A stretch of DNA of 64,000 nucleotides from Carallia brachiata (Eukaryota; Streptophyta; Magnoliopsida; Malpighiales; Rhizophoraceae): contig JADCRB010000078.1 in assembly GCA_021464245.1 (NCBI GenBank), forward strand, positions 434,001 to 498,000, in the 5' to 3' direction. Made by a program: the position numbers and the translations under genes. The notes under the pieces are model-generated. The model saw only the letters and a list, made by a program, of their open reading frames with translations, did not search any database and was not told the origin of the DNA. Positions 13,376-25,372 of this stretch are shown in pieces; position 1 is the stretch's first letter; each line of letters starts with the position of its first letter.

Positions 13376-13404
13376 AAACCCTGGTGGTCGCCAGGTTAGG
13401 GTTT
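13376..13404 (-). promoter_or_regulatory. Telo-box palindrome in the ATAD3 promoter
   Basis: AAACCCTGG at 13376-13384 and CCAGGTTAGGGTTT at 13391-13404 form an inverted repeat about 120-145 bp upstream of the ATAD3-type start codon. Read toward the gene the far half is AAACCCTAACC, the plant telo-box. In plants telo-boxes mark promoters or leaders of translation- and growth-related genes. That this copy is functional is inference. Confidence 0.6.
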
Positions 13405-13480
13405 AAACGGAATACTTGTCCGAAAGACAGAAACTATGAAGGTCCGCTGGCTTGGAGAGTAATCCAAGTAATGTTGGGTT

Positions 13481-13488
13481 TGGGCCCA
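13481..13488 (-). promoter_or_regulatory. Site II element (TGGGCC, both strands)
   Basis: TGGGCCCA occurs about 225 bp upstream of the ATAD3-type start and reads as the site II motif TGGGCC on both strands. Site II elements bind TCP factors and are enriched in promoters of plant genes for mitochondrial proteins, commonly together with a telo-box, as here. Confidence 0.55.
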
Positions 13489-16076
13489 ATACGGTCAACA
13501 CTCAGTTAGTACTGTGGCGGTTTGCATAATTAAAAAAAAATAACAAGAAAAGGAAAAAATCAACACACCTTATGTAAAAATTGTGAAAAAAAATATGTAC
13601 AAAAAATAATAAAATAATAATAATATTTTTTTATGGATTTTCCTATAAATCAAAAAGGCCATTAAAAAAAAGAGAGAGAAATAACATTGGTACGTTAAAT
13701 TGAAGCATTAAAAGTGTCATCACCTTATTTTTTTTACAATCGATCATTGTATTTATAAGTCAAAATTGGAGTGAATCGTGTATAAACATTTCACTCAATT
13801 ATTCTTATAAGAATAAATCTATCACTAAAGTACTGATAAAATCTAATAAATTTCTCACAATCGACCATATATTAACAAATTAGTAAGTCAATATTATATT
13901 TACAACATCTAAACCGAGGGTACGGGGGCCGACTCTATTGATAAGACTTTAGGTCGTGGAGAGGGGATGTCTACTGGACAACGATCAAGCTTCCGACTTC
14001 AATGGTGTCATTGCCTTACTTACGGCATTAAAAAAGAGTTGTAAAATGGGAAGACTAGAACGATAGAGAAATAGCCTTTTAAGTACCCATAGACTCATAG
14101 ACAGTAAAAGTAAATATTTACCATAAATTTTTTTTCAAAACATTTTTCTTCTAAATCAAGATTTAAAATAATATTAAATATATTTAAAATAATATTAAAT
14201 ACACTTAAAATTTAATTTTAAAAAAATAACTTTTTAATAACTCATTTTTATAATTATTCTATAACTATTTTCTATATCTTCCTAATGAGACTTTTGTAAA
14301 ATAAGCTCCATACACAACCTTTGATTCGACACACTGATGCAAAAAAACAAAAAAAAAAGGTATTATTTAAGTATGATTTACTTAAATTTTATGTAATTAT
14401 TTATACTGAAATTTACGCTTTATCTTTATTGAAATTTGTATTTTATATTTTATCCTGATTTCTTTATTTTTTTTAATTATTTGGCATCTCCACTCCCTTA
14501 TATTGTGTCTTAATTGGATAAAATTTTTGACTCTGATTCGACAGTTATGCAATTACACCGTTTTAATTGTTTTGTTGATATGTTAATCATCTCTACTATT
14601 ACAAAGACATTTGCTTCCCAAATTAAAAAAAGTGGAGTTCATATTTTTTTTTCTCCTCCAATTTTGGCGGGTGCAGTTTATGTTGTTCGGATTGGGCAGG
14701 TTTTAGGGAAGTGGTTGGATTGTGAACACTTCTAATGGAGGTGCAGTGCTTTCGTGTCAATGAAAAATGAAAAGCTATGGTTAGGTTCCGCCATGCACAG
14801 GACTTGGGACACTTCTTCAGCTGGCATTTGCAATGAAAGCATCACGTACGTGATATACAAAGTAGTTATGCATTTTGATTCCATCACAATGAAATCAGCA
14901 TGCGGTACATCAAGGAACAAGAAGAAGGGATACAACATTGTAGAGCATGTTTTTTTTTTTTTAATACAAGTTTAGTTCTCAAATTGAAAAAGCAGACAAT
15001 AATTTTTCAGAAATAGTTATATGCATCAAATTAATCCGCAGCCCAGTTGTAAGCTGCATCCTGTAATTCACTCTGGCTTGACACTTTTTGAAGCCTGCAA
15101 GGGAGAGAGAGAATAAGGAGGAAGCTTTTAAACCCATGACAAGTCATTTGAGTTTTCAGAATCTAAAGTCACATTATATAAGTAATGCGCCCACAAGTTC
15201 CCGACAGGCAGGAAAAGCACTGGAACTGAATGAAGACAGTGTCATGGCCAATGATAAAAGGTAACAAAAAAGTACAAAAAAATTTTTGGGAATAACAAAA
15301 TAGGCCCAGTTGGAAGAAATTTCTAGAGAAAAGTTTCGTAATACAATTATATTGATTGTAAGTGTAATTAAAAAAAAAATTATTTTTTCTATTGCACAAT
15401 AAATTTATATAATTATAAAAAATTACTAACTTATTGCATTACAAAATTCTTTTGGCAACTTTTCTCCGGACATAAAATTTTGGGAATAAAAAATGGGGTT
15501 TGCTTTGCGAGAGAATCCTCATCGAAATCCGAAGAGCAAGGCCGGGGCATTGGATCTCACATGCGAATTTGTTTGATAGCTAGTTAGGCAGGGCATATGG
15601 CCATTGACATGTCATCCCGAAAGGAAAAAAGAGTTAGGATTAGATTTCATGTGACGTTTCTTTGGCCAAGAGACAGGATAAGAACCTAAAAAGGTTTGGG
15701 GTCAGGCAATGGATTTTTGGTTTTTAATATATATATTTGATAACCAGCTGGTGAACGAGGAGTTTGGCCTAACGATCAGTAGGAAAAATTTTCATAACCA
15801 CATTGAGCTAACAAATTTTGTAATCTCAATCTGATTATAGATCGGAAAAGTTACATGAACGCAGAAAATTTAGTAAGTTATAGACCCAAATATGCATAAT
15901 CACTTCACATGATGCCAAAGAAGAAAAATGCAAGTCATGCCAAACTGCCATTACTGACGGGAACAATGAAAAAGCGGGGACATTGTGCTTTTTTTATATA
16001 AAGATGATGTATGATTAATTGGGTTTGATGGTAGAAAGTAAGCTCTACCTCTGCGACTGACCAATGAACTCGATCG
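13489..16076. other. Intergenic, no supported gene
   Basis: No recognisable protein. 13905-14035 is a less AT-rich patch without a plausible exon. 14155-14290 holds an AT-rich dispersed repeat related to 37285-37430. The 3' end of the RADIALIS-like transcript probably lies within 15000-16076. Confidence 0.45.
14155..14290 (+). repeat. Dispersed AT-rich repeat, family B copy 1
   Basis: The block contains TTAAAATTTAATTTTAA and ends ATAATTATTCTATAACTATTTTC. The reverse complement of 37285-37430 carries the same words in the same order with some divergence, so both are copies of one interspersed element in opposite orientation. No coding capacity; ends not resolved. Confidence 0.5.
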
Positions 16077-16334
16077 TTAGTTGTTTTTTCCACTGGACCT
16101 GTAGTTGGGGAATGGAATTCGACCAGACTCAATTTCCTTGACATCTTTGATGAGAATTTCATAGTGCCTCTTCACTTCCTCTGCAGATTTTCCATCCACA
16201 GCTTTGGCAACATTCTGCCAGCGGTCGGGGGTATCCTTATCATAAAATGCCAGGGCCCTTTCGAATTGCTTGTTTTGCTTAGGTGTCCAAGAGGAGCTAG
16301 AGCTACGGGAAGAGGTAAGAGAATTGGATGCCAT
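16077..16334 (-). CDS. RL: RADIALIS-like SANT/MYB protein
   Basis: 85-residue single-repeat MYB (SANT) protein. After a Ser-rich leader (1-15), the SANT domain starts with [18 protein letters not shown] and carries the spaced aromatic residues W16, W39 and Y58 typical of this small family ([12 protein letters not shown], then EEVKRHYE). The tail [12 protein letters not shown] is a family signature. Length fits RL/RSM proteins (about 75-100 residues). Members of the RADIALIS family compete for MYB-type partners (DIV/DRIF) and act in flower asymmetry, seedling growth and photomorphogenesis; the role of this copy is not deducible. A TATA box lies about 120 bp upstream. Neighbour of the AAA ATPase, as RL3 and RL4 are in Arabidopsis. 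Confidence 0.93.
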   Translation of the reverse strand: MASNSLTSSRSSSSSWTPKQNKQFERALAFYDKDTPDRWQNVAKAVDGKSAEEVKRHYEILIKDVKEIESGRIPFPNYRSSGKNN

Positions 16335-16455
16335 ATTGGATTCTGAAAAGAAAATGTGAGAACTGGGATTGAACTAATGTTATTTGAGTCTATGGCTTCC
16401 TTCAGTTAAGAAAGATGACTTGAGACTTGGAAGTCAAGGTCTGAAGGGAGCTAGC

Positions 16456-16463
16456 TTATATAA
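16456..16463 (-). promoter_or_regulatory. TATA box of the RADIALIS-like gene
   Basis: The sequence CTTATATAAG on the minus strand lies about 120 bp before the ATG at 16334, at the distance expected for a TATA box plus a short leader. Assignment rests on position and motif only. Confidence 0.5.
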
Positions 16464-18261
16464 GGGAGGAGGAAGAGGCTGGTGGGGCTTTGCCAGTTGG
16501 CGAATATATCCTCCGAAAGGGCAGAATATGGCGTGACTCGTCACGTTTGGAACCACAAGATGGAGGAGCTGGTCAAGGAAGAGTGAGTGAAAGAGAAGAA
16601 TCAGTATCAAAGACAAGCTGTTTATTTTTCCTGATATAACCAAACAATATTCTTTGATTTTCATCAGTGGCAAGTGGGATTTTCCTTTGTTAGTTACTGC
16701 TCCGCGGATATGTACCATGCTATTAGCTGGAACAAAATCAAAATGACCTGTTCTCCTTCCAACGATGTCATGCTATGATTATCCTATGATCGCGGATTGA
16801 ACTGGTTAATGATAACATTACTTAACATGATAGATACATATGGACATTTGATTCTAAAATCATAGGCGAAGATCAAAATTTATTTTCTAAATCTACCATC
16901 TAGATAAATGAAAGCGAGTCTTAGTTTAGCTATAACTTGTAAGTTATTTCATTGTGATGTTTGGAACGGCCATTTTTCAGTGTCTAAACAAATCATAACT
17001 GTCCAAACTTAGTTATATGATTACAATACTCCTCCAACTTTACCTTACTTTAAACAAAAATTTAACCAAAAACTCAAATGATCGCATGTAACAGTTCTGG
17101 TTATTTGCAGCCAAAATAGCCACTTCACCCCCTTCATATGTTTTCTTAGTGTCCTAAATTTAGCCTCTTATATATTCCTGTTCGAGTTCCATCCCACAGC
17201 CACTTCACCGACTTCATGCTTCCATTCTATCTTCTTGCTCTGCCATTTTGCCATTGGCATCTCCGTATCCTCTCTGGAACTGACCGCTTGGCTTTAGATT
17301 ATTTTCCTGAGGATACATACATCACTGCATAAACTGGTTAATTGACCGGTCCCCGCTACATTGCATTTGAAAATGCGCTTATTTTTTCCCTCTTAATCAT
17401 CATAGTATTTCGGCATCAATTTGATCAAAATAACCTTCTCTTCCAGCATTAATGAACATTGTCTTCAACCACTCGCCTTCACCTTCCTAAAGAAATAAAA
17501 AAAACCAAACATTTTTAAACAATTTCTATGTGTTAATTTGTGCTTGATTTCAACCAATGATTTGCTGATCTATGATCGTCCCTTTCGTAGGAATGTTAAC
17601 GCGTTTAGAATGATTACTAGGTGAATTACAATGGGTTTGGTTAGTATATTTGCCGTTCACGTTGTGACCTTTTGCAATGCGCATCTGGACCACTTTAAAA
17701 TCTTGGAACATCTTTCCCTGAGGCTTCTTATCATGCATGGCTTATCTGTTTATCCTTTAGTACACACTTTTGTGACTCTTGATGCTTCCACTTGCTACAA
17801 TACCATCAAGATATGGATTGGAATTTTGTTGCTAGAAAGTTAAAAAAAAAACAGAAAAAAAAGAAGAGAAAAACACTTGTAAGTTGAGGTATATTCTATG
17901 TCTGAAATGATGCTACAGAGAACCTCATTCGCCTACCAAACAACTTGGTCTCGTGGACTGTCTGCCTCTTTGCAATTTGAACGGTCATGTCTTGCTTCAG
18001 ATACGCTAACTAACGCAAACCTGAATTTTTACTTCTAATATGCTTTTTATATGATCGCATAATGTCGCGTTACTAAAACAGTTGATGGCTTTATATGAGA
18101 TAATTATGGTCCATCAGTTTTGCCACTAACATGAATAAGCCAGCTAGTGCTACTGCTATGGCATTCTTTGTATATTCCGATAATTGTCCTAGCAATGGTT
18201 GGATCCAGCAAGTCCGTTTATGTTTAAACGATACCAAGATGATCACCTGAAAAATTGTTGG

Positions 18262-18685
18262 TAGCTCTACTAATAATTAGCATTAGCAATTTAATATTTA
18301 GATTGATGAGAAGGGGTGAGTGAAAGGGTGGACAAAAGCATACGTTGAATTTTTAACACTTGTGGAATGTGCGGATTCGCACGACTCTCTATATTCTTCT
18401 CCTTACTCTTGTTGGTAGCTCTATTAATAATTAGCACTAACAATTCAATATTTAGATGATGAGAAGGGATGAGTAAAAGAGTGGACAAAAGCCTATGTTA
18501 AATTTTTAGCGCATTTAGAATATGCAAACTCATAAGACATTTTGTATTAGCTCTACTAATAATTAGCATTAGTAATTTAATATTTAAATTGATGAGAAGG
18601 AGTGAGTGAAAGGATGGGTAAAGACATGCTGAATTTTTTACGCACTTAAAATATGCAGACTCAAAGAACGCTATGTATTATTCTT
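18262..18685 (+). repeat. Three-copy degenerate tandem repeat (132-154 bp)
   Basis: Units start at about 18262, 18416 and 18548. Each begins TAGCTCTA-TAATAATTAGCA, continues with ATTTAATATTTA, GATGAGAAGG and GAGTGA-AAAG, and ends with a GAATTTTT and ATATGCA-type segment. Spacing is 154 and 132 bp. Copies have diverged by point changes and small indels. Not coding. Confidence 0.75.
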
Positions 18686-21600
18686 TATTTACCTCTCACA
18701 TTATAAGTACAAAAACAAGTAATCTCACAATAAACTACTAACTTCACTTTTTTTTTTTAACTAATTAAATTAAAATATAAGTCATTAGGCCTTATTTAAA
18801 TTTTGCTTCCTCCCTACTCTCACTATCTATGTGGGAGTCTTTGCGCTACTTTTGCTAAATTAAAGTTGCAACTCCAACAGCATATCATTGGATAGTGAAT
18901 CTGAAACAAAGTTGTTATCTGGCTAACATTGGAATCTTATCCCCACCAAAAATTGACTTCCATGAAAGCAATGGCTTGGATTCTTGTGCTTTCCCTCACT
19001 CTTGTAGAGTATATTTCAACCCCCTTTTCGTTGCTTTTGAAAGATATGGTGATAAGGATCAAAGAACGTGAGATGTCAACAGAATGACGCCAAGCCAGTA
19101 GAGATGTTCTAATTCTGCTTAATGGGTTAAGAATAGGGAGAATTCCAAGCTATGAGGAGTGGCAGAACCCATTACTTTTTTTCTGGTCCATTGCATAAGC
19201 TTGTGCAAACTATGCCACTTTTTTCCTGGGATTCTTTGGACAAAAGACCACAGAATATAATCAAATCTGAATCTGCTTGACAGGAATGGATTCAGTGATC
19301 CGGTTTCTAGCTGTGAGCACACGGGCATTGTTCAGGACTTAGACATATGATTTGTGGCTACCATCTGGGTTGGACGCAAGTCCGTGATCTGAGTGAGTAA
19401 AAAGCTACGGAACCTTGCAGCTTTTAGGAAGCTCGAGAATTGATAACAGATCTGTGGCTTGCAATGCACAGTATCAGATAAGCTGTCCAATGGATTGAAT
19501 ACGATTTAGTGCATATCAAAGGAGTAAAGGACACATTGCTAAACCCAAGAGGACAACAAAATAATTTTCACACTCTCTTTTTTTTTTTTTTTTGTCTATC
19601 AATAAGTTGATCAACCAGTTGGATAATTTTTTTTTTTTTATAAATTTTATTTCTCTTTTTTAAAATTAAAATAAGAGACCTTTAAAATAGATATTCAAAT
19701 TCTCAATTTTTGACAATAAATACATAAGATATAAACTTACTTTTTTTCATTTTTTTCCTATTGTAAATTAGGTTTTTTTTTTTTTTGTCTTAAAATAACA
19801 ATCACAATCACATGATGTTGATGATAGAATGGACGAGGAGTGAGTGAGTAGAAATTCAAATATTGTTCACTGTAATGAAGCATACATATCCTCAACTTTT
19901 AGTTTTTTTTTTTTAAGAGAAATGATCGTGGGACAAGGGTGAGAGACGGGAGGTCGAGGGAGAGAGACAAAGAGAGAGGAGAGAGGGAGTCATGAGTCCT
20001 ATCGGTCTTTTTAATTTTTTTGGAAAAAATTATTTGTGTACAATGGATAAGTTTAGTGTGCAACAAGTATGATAATATAGATTTTTTAAGATAATGTATA
20101 ACAGACTTAATAATGTATAATACATATTATGTGTATAAAAATTAAAGTTGACGTACAATATGCTCAAATTGTACGTGCAATAGACTGAGAAAAAAAGAAG
20201 TGAAATGACCTTGTTACCCCCTTCTACCAAACCTTGTCCCAGTAACTGCACCGTCTTTTTTATGATTTAAACTCTGATGACTAGATCAGGGAATTTTGGG
20301 CGGTTAACGACTGTTAACTGTAAAGCTCCACTCCATAGCTAATTGGGCCTGCAAGGCTTTTTTAACTTAATATTTTGTAGCCTTGGACCATGATACTTGG
20401 TGGCTGTTTGGGCATTTTAGGATTCAGATATTCAATCTTTTTGATCCGCCAATATTTTGGACTGTACAGTAGTGCAGGGTCTCCAGTTCTTGTTTTGGAC
20501 TTAAAATATTGTTGTGATTCTATATTTTATCTCCCAATCCTCAGACCGCTTCAGCGTTTGTCCTTATAAATTATCAATTATTATTTTACCTTTTTACAAT
20601 AGAAAATTAAAAAATATGAATAATATTCCACAATCAAGTCAGAGAGAATTACACACTATTAGAGAAGTAAATTATGTCGGCGTATGTTTAATTTTATTAA
20701 ATGTCTTGCTAAGAATTAACTTACAACTTTTTCCACGAAGAATAACCAATAAAAAAACCAAAATATAAAAGACGGAGAAAAGTTTTATAGCGTTAAAGAC
20801 GAACCACGATATCCAGTAACACGTTGTACCGAGTGTAAGATGCCTAAAAACTCAACAAGAAAGTGGCCTGCCGCCTGGAAATTATTTCAAGCTCAATTCA
20901 TTTCAGGTCGGACAAAAGCATTTGGGTTCCACATTCCAGCAACCTTCTTCTTGTCTCGTTAAAAGTAAGTCAACATTCTGATTTATTGTATCCATTGTTT
21001 TTGTTTTTAAGTGAGAAAAGAACGATTTTGATTTTGAAATTATTCTGCGTAGACCCAGAGCAAGTCTTTTTCTCTCCATAAAAATCAAAGCTCATTTCCA
21101 ATACATTCTCGTACTAGCTAGCCCTTTCATGTTAAAATATCCGCATTTTTTTTGACTCCTGCCAACCAATATACTCTTCTTGACAAGGAAAATGAGCTCG
21201 ACGGGAGGATGGGGTGGGGGCGGATGGCGCAGGAGGGTTGACCGGATGGAGAGAGAGAGACAGTGGGTAAGTGTTATATACGTTCTAGATTCCACACAAT
21301 TTTCTTTTGGTAATATATCGTATATAAAATAATTAAAATAATAATTAAAATTGATCAACAACAAGTTTAATTTATATATGTAATAAACATATAATAATAA
21401 AAAAAATTGGTAATCTCCGTCCCGACACTTGTATAGGCATCTAAACTCTAATAATAACAATTGGAATCACCTGGTATCCAAAATTTCAAGAAAAAGTTTC
21501 GAACATCAACTGTGTAATTAAACAATTCAGCCAAAAAAGCAATAAAATACAATTCTTATTAATAAAATGTAATTATATTAATATTTTGTATATATTTTTT

Positions 21601-22889
21601 TAATATATATTATATGAGATCTACACTTTAAATTATAAATAATATTAACTTTCTTTTATTATTTATATTTTATTAATATAATTATATTTTATTAATAAAT
21701 AACTATATTTTATTATTTCGTTTGACTGTATTATTACACTGCACGTTCGAGTCTCAATGCGCTCTCAAAATACAATTAGTTGAAAGTGCATTTGACCAAT
21801 CCCTGCATCATAGACATTCAACAAAGGCTGCGCGTGGACTCAGAGGGTAAATGATTGGGATAGTAAAAGATTTCTTGACCCGTATAGATGGCTGCTTGCC
21901 ATAAAAGACCGTTAGTTTTATGCTGTAAGTTTAAAAATGGCATAAATAAATAAATAAATAAATAAAATTTTACTTAAAATATTTTTATATTTTTTTTATT
22001 TTTTACCCATTTTAATTTTTTTGAAATTTACCCTAAATATTATTTTTGTAACTGATTTATGCCTAGCATCAATAAATTGTTATTAAATTTGTCACATAAG
22101 CAATACTTTGACGCATATTTTTTTACACATCATACGCCGCGTCATGACAATTTTTTTTTGGTTTTTTTTGGTTTCATTTGTTTTGTGAAATTTGGAAAAA
22201 GAATATTAGTCATTCTATTCTTATTTTGTGTAGATTTTTTTGATATTTTTCGTATCTATTTTGTGTACAGAACTCGTAATAATACATAATTTCCTTTGCT
22301 TAAAAGAAAAGATTTGGGATAAGGATGCTGTTAGATTTGGGAGTTGGGGAAATTAACAATTAATTATTTTTTTAATATACGTCAAAGACAAAATAGTGGG
22401 GACAATTTCTACTGCTTTAAAATTTTTACGTGAATATATATTACTCTAAATTTTGATTTTTTTAATTTTTTTTCTGAAAAAAGAAATATGTTAATGACGG
22501 GACTATTTCTCTGACCATGAAATATTACTCTATTATAAATTCAGGGATGTCGTCGCTTTCATTTTTTGCTGGATACGTTTACATTATTAATTCACCGACA
22601 TGTCCCGATCTTAGATCGTTTATTATGGTGCGGCGTCGGTGGCGATAGAGGCAGCAGCAACGATAGTGGCAGCATAGTGGAAGGCTCGCCGTCAGTGGAG
22701 GAGGTAAAAAATCAACATTCATGGCAGTTTCTGGCAGTGGTGATCTAAAAGTTACTGGGATTGCGAGAATCTTGAAATTATTCCGTTCATTAATTTGACG
22801 GTAGTGCTGAGTGCTCTGAGAGAGTTGATTCATTTTCTCGATACCCCATCTAATTTTTTTTTTTATTTTAAATTTGACATGTATATTTT

Positions 22890-23056
22890 ATTAATTATAT
22901 TTGATATATATATATATGATGAATTTTTTTAATAATAAAATTAATAAAATATAATTAAAAAAATTAATACGTAATTTTTTATTATAAAAATACTAAATAT
23001 TATTATAAAAATAATTTAATTCGTCATAAAATATATATTTTATATATATATCTTCT
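22890..23056. repeat. AT-rich foldback sequence
   Basis: The left part (GATATATATATATATGATGAA then TTTTTTTAATAATAAAATTA) is approximately complementary to the right part ending AATTCGTCATAAAATATATA. It could be a decayed MITE, but the extreme AT content makes chance self-complementarity a real alternative. Confidence 0.35.
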
Positions 23057-23409
23057 ATGTATAAATATATAGGTAAGAAACTGATTTTTTTTTTTTTTTC
23101 AACAATTGAAAAAGAAAAAATAAAATAAAGTCTACCACTTTTTCATCACCTAATGATATGACATCTGACGCGTCAAAAGAATGTTTGACGGGGCAGCTCA
23201 CATATTGCCTGCATTGCAGAATTTACGGCAATATAAAGACGATGGTATAAATTAACTACGAAAACAACATTAAAAGTGAATTCCATAAAAAAAACAACGA
23301 AACGAGTAAAAAATAAAAAATATGAAACATGAAGAGTGAAATTTTGTGTTTTGCCTTCGAAGATGTGTAACGATGAGTCGCATGACACCAATAGATCATC
23401 GTCTCGTTT

Positions 23410-23891
23410 ACACTGTATTTGAATAAAATTTTTAGAGGAGAAAAAAGAGTGAGAGAGAAAAGTGAAGAAGATGATTATTAGAAGAGAAAGATATTTTTAA
23501 TTCCTCTTATATTTGAGAAGATATAATGAAAGGGAGGAAAATTATAAATTCTTTTATTTAGAAAATAGTAAAAAGTGGAGGAAAAAAATATAAAATATAT
23601 TAAAATAATAACTTTATCTTTTATAATAAATTTTATTTAAATATTTTGTTTAAGTAAAATTGTAATTTTTAAATTATGTGAGGGGTAATTGAATTATTTA
23701 ATAAATTTAGTATGAGAACTAACAACTTTTCCCTTATTTTTTATAGGATTGATTTTGGTGAGATAGAGAAAATTAGAAGAATTAGAAACTTTCATCTTTC
23801 TATTTTTAAATATTTTTTAAATACAACAATTTACTTTAATCATCTCATTTTCTTCTCCCTCTCTCCCTTTTCCCCCCTCCCAAACACACTA
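23410..23891. mobile_element. GTGTTTGG-ended MITE-like element, copy 1
   Basis: The left end reads CACTGTATTTGAATAAAA; the reverse complement of the right end reads AATAGTGTGTTTGGGAGG. The interior is rich in GAGAGAAAA on the left and TTCTCCCTCTC on the right, giving an overall foldback. The same design (near-terminal TGTTTGG and purine-rich inner repeats) occurs at 37696-38064, 57573-57912 and 58449-58704. Ends are approximate. Confidence 0.45.
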
Positions 23892-24225
23892 TTAAGCTTT
23901 TTACAAATTAAGACAATTAAGCCCACAAATAAACCCAAAAAAAAAACAATAATAATAAAAGAGATGCAAGTAAGAGATAGATAAGAGTATGAAAGCAAGA
24001 GACGAGACGAGATTAGAAGTATGAATTAGATATAAGTGTGCGCACATACATTGATAATTGTTTTATACGTTTTGTCTTATAATTGTAAGAGAAAATAAAT
24101 ATTTCTAATATAAGATTAACACTTAGTAGATATGTAGGGTATTATTCTTGTTTACTTTTTTTTTATACCAAAAAAATAAAATAAGATAAAATTAACAATA
24201 ATTGTTAATTAAATAGTGTGAGGTC

Positions 24226-24503
24226 CTTTTTTTTTTTTTTAGGTGCACTACAATCACGTGGCCTCAACGCCCCTACAGCAGCATCTTGACTAAGCAAAAA
24301 AGCTGACAACATTGGGGGGGACCATTCAGCATATGAAGACCACGCTCTAACGAGAAGGCAAAGTTGGGCAGCCAATCTGCGACTTGTTTGGCTTCCATCA
24401 GAACATGAGGAACCTGCGCAGACCAATCCGCTGGATACAATGTGAGGTCGCATTTAATAGTTCTCCAATACCCAAACCCGCTTACGGTAGGCGGCTCAAT
24501 CAT
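24226..24503 (-). mobile_element. 3' end of a truncated LINE (RNase H tail)
   Basis: On the minus strand the translation contains VPHVLMEAKQVADWLPNFAF followed by SLERGLHMLNGPP, which matches the C-terminal RNase H-like end of plant LINE ORF2 proteins (HV-REAN-ADWLAN-A-SL--GLH---PP). An early frame change is followed by CPSAPLGAL-type residues and then a 15-base A run on that strand (T run at 24226-24240), as expected for a retroposed 3' end. The copy is strongly 5'-truncated and not functional. GTGAGGTCC next to the A run and GTGAGGCC near 24518 may be remnants of a target duplication. Confidence 0.55.
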
Positions 24504-25266
24504 TAATTAAATTTCTAAGTGAGGCCAGGACGATATTGTAATCACAGTTTGTTAATGTTTGGCGAAATTTCAACACCCCTCTTGTTGAGCTCAATAACCA
24601 CGTCCAACAAAAAAATATATTCTTATTCCTTTAATAAGAATATAATCAGGATATTTCTTTGAAAAGATAAGTAAAATGTAGTGACGTTATTACATATACT
24701 TAATATAAATACTTGCCAAAACTATAGTATAAAAATATGCATTAATTACTTCATTCATTATCTTTGACTTTTATGTTGCTTTAGATATCAGAATATAAAC
24801 GCTGAGCCTCCATCCGGCACTGTTAAGCTTTCTTATCTTACAGACACATGAGCCCACTCCAACACGTAGGCCAGGCTCATCCACAAGTCTAAGTCCACCC
24901 TCAGCGAGGCCTCCCTTCCTCTCGTAGTCGCTTTGATCTTCACCCCAGATATGAATTGATCAGTTAAGGTAATATTGTCACTGTTTTTTTTTTACTTAGA
25001 CTTAAGATCTTGATCTTGATCTTGTAGTAAGTGCATTCTCCCTCTCAATGCCAAACATTTTTATATTAATATTTGAAAAAATAAAATTATACTCTAATGA
25101 ATCTCTTCAAATTTTAAATTAAAATTTTTTTAATAAATCTCTTTAAATTTTAAATTTAACTTTTTTTTATGTGATAATAAATGACTAACTTTTAATAATT
25201 ACTGTCGGTACATTTCAATCTCTCTATAAATAATTTTTTTCTATATATATAAATATAAAATTTCAC

Positions 25267-25372
25267 TGGAGAGACACAACTCTCCAACGCGCGAGAGCCG
25301 TGTCCTCCTCTATGAGACGGGCAACAGAGGGTGGGCAACTGTTGCCCACTCCCCTAAAAGGGGACGCGGCTC
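25267..25372. other. Adjacent GC-rich hairpins
   Basis: Two perfect or near-perfect inverted repeats stand out in AT-rich DNA. TGGAGAG/CTCTCCA forms a 7-bp stem at 25267-25286. The outer arms GAGCCGTGTCCTC (25295-25307) and GGGGACGCGGCTC (25360-25372) enclose the 19-base palindrome GTGGGCAACTGTTGCCCAC at 25331-25349. Possible transposon tip, structured leader or chance; no function is inferred. Confidence 0.55.

Larger units (their letters stand above)
16470..24225. other. Gene-poor, repeat-rich stretch
   Basis: No exon recognised over about 7.7 kb. It holds a three-copy tandem repeat (18262-18685), a purine-rich run at 19915-19995, AT-rich foldback sequence near 21520-21730 and 22890-23056, an AAATA-type microsatellite near 21945-21965, a GC-richer patch at 22610-22750 without a credible protein, and a GTGTTTGG-ended element (23410-23891). 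In Arabidopsis the matching interval contains APC10 and a bHLH gene (HBI1/BEE2); I see neither. Confidence 0.5.
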
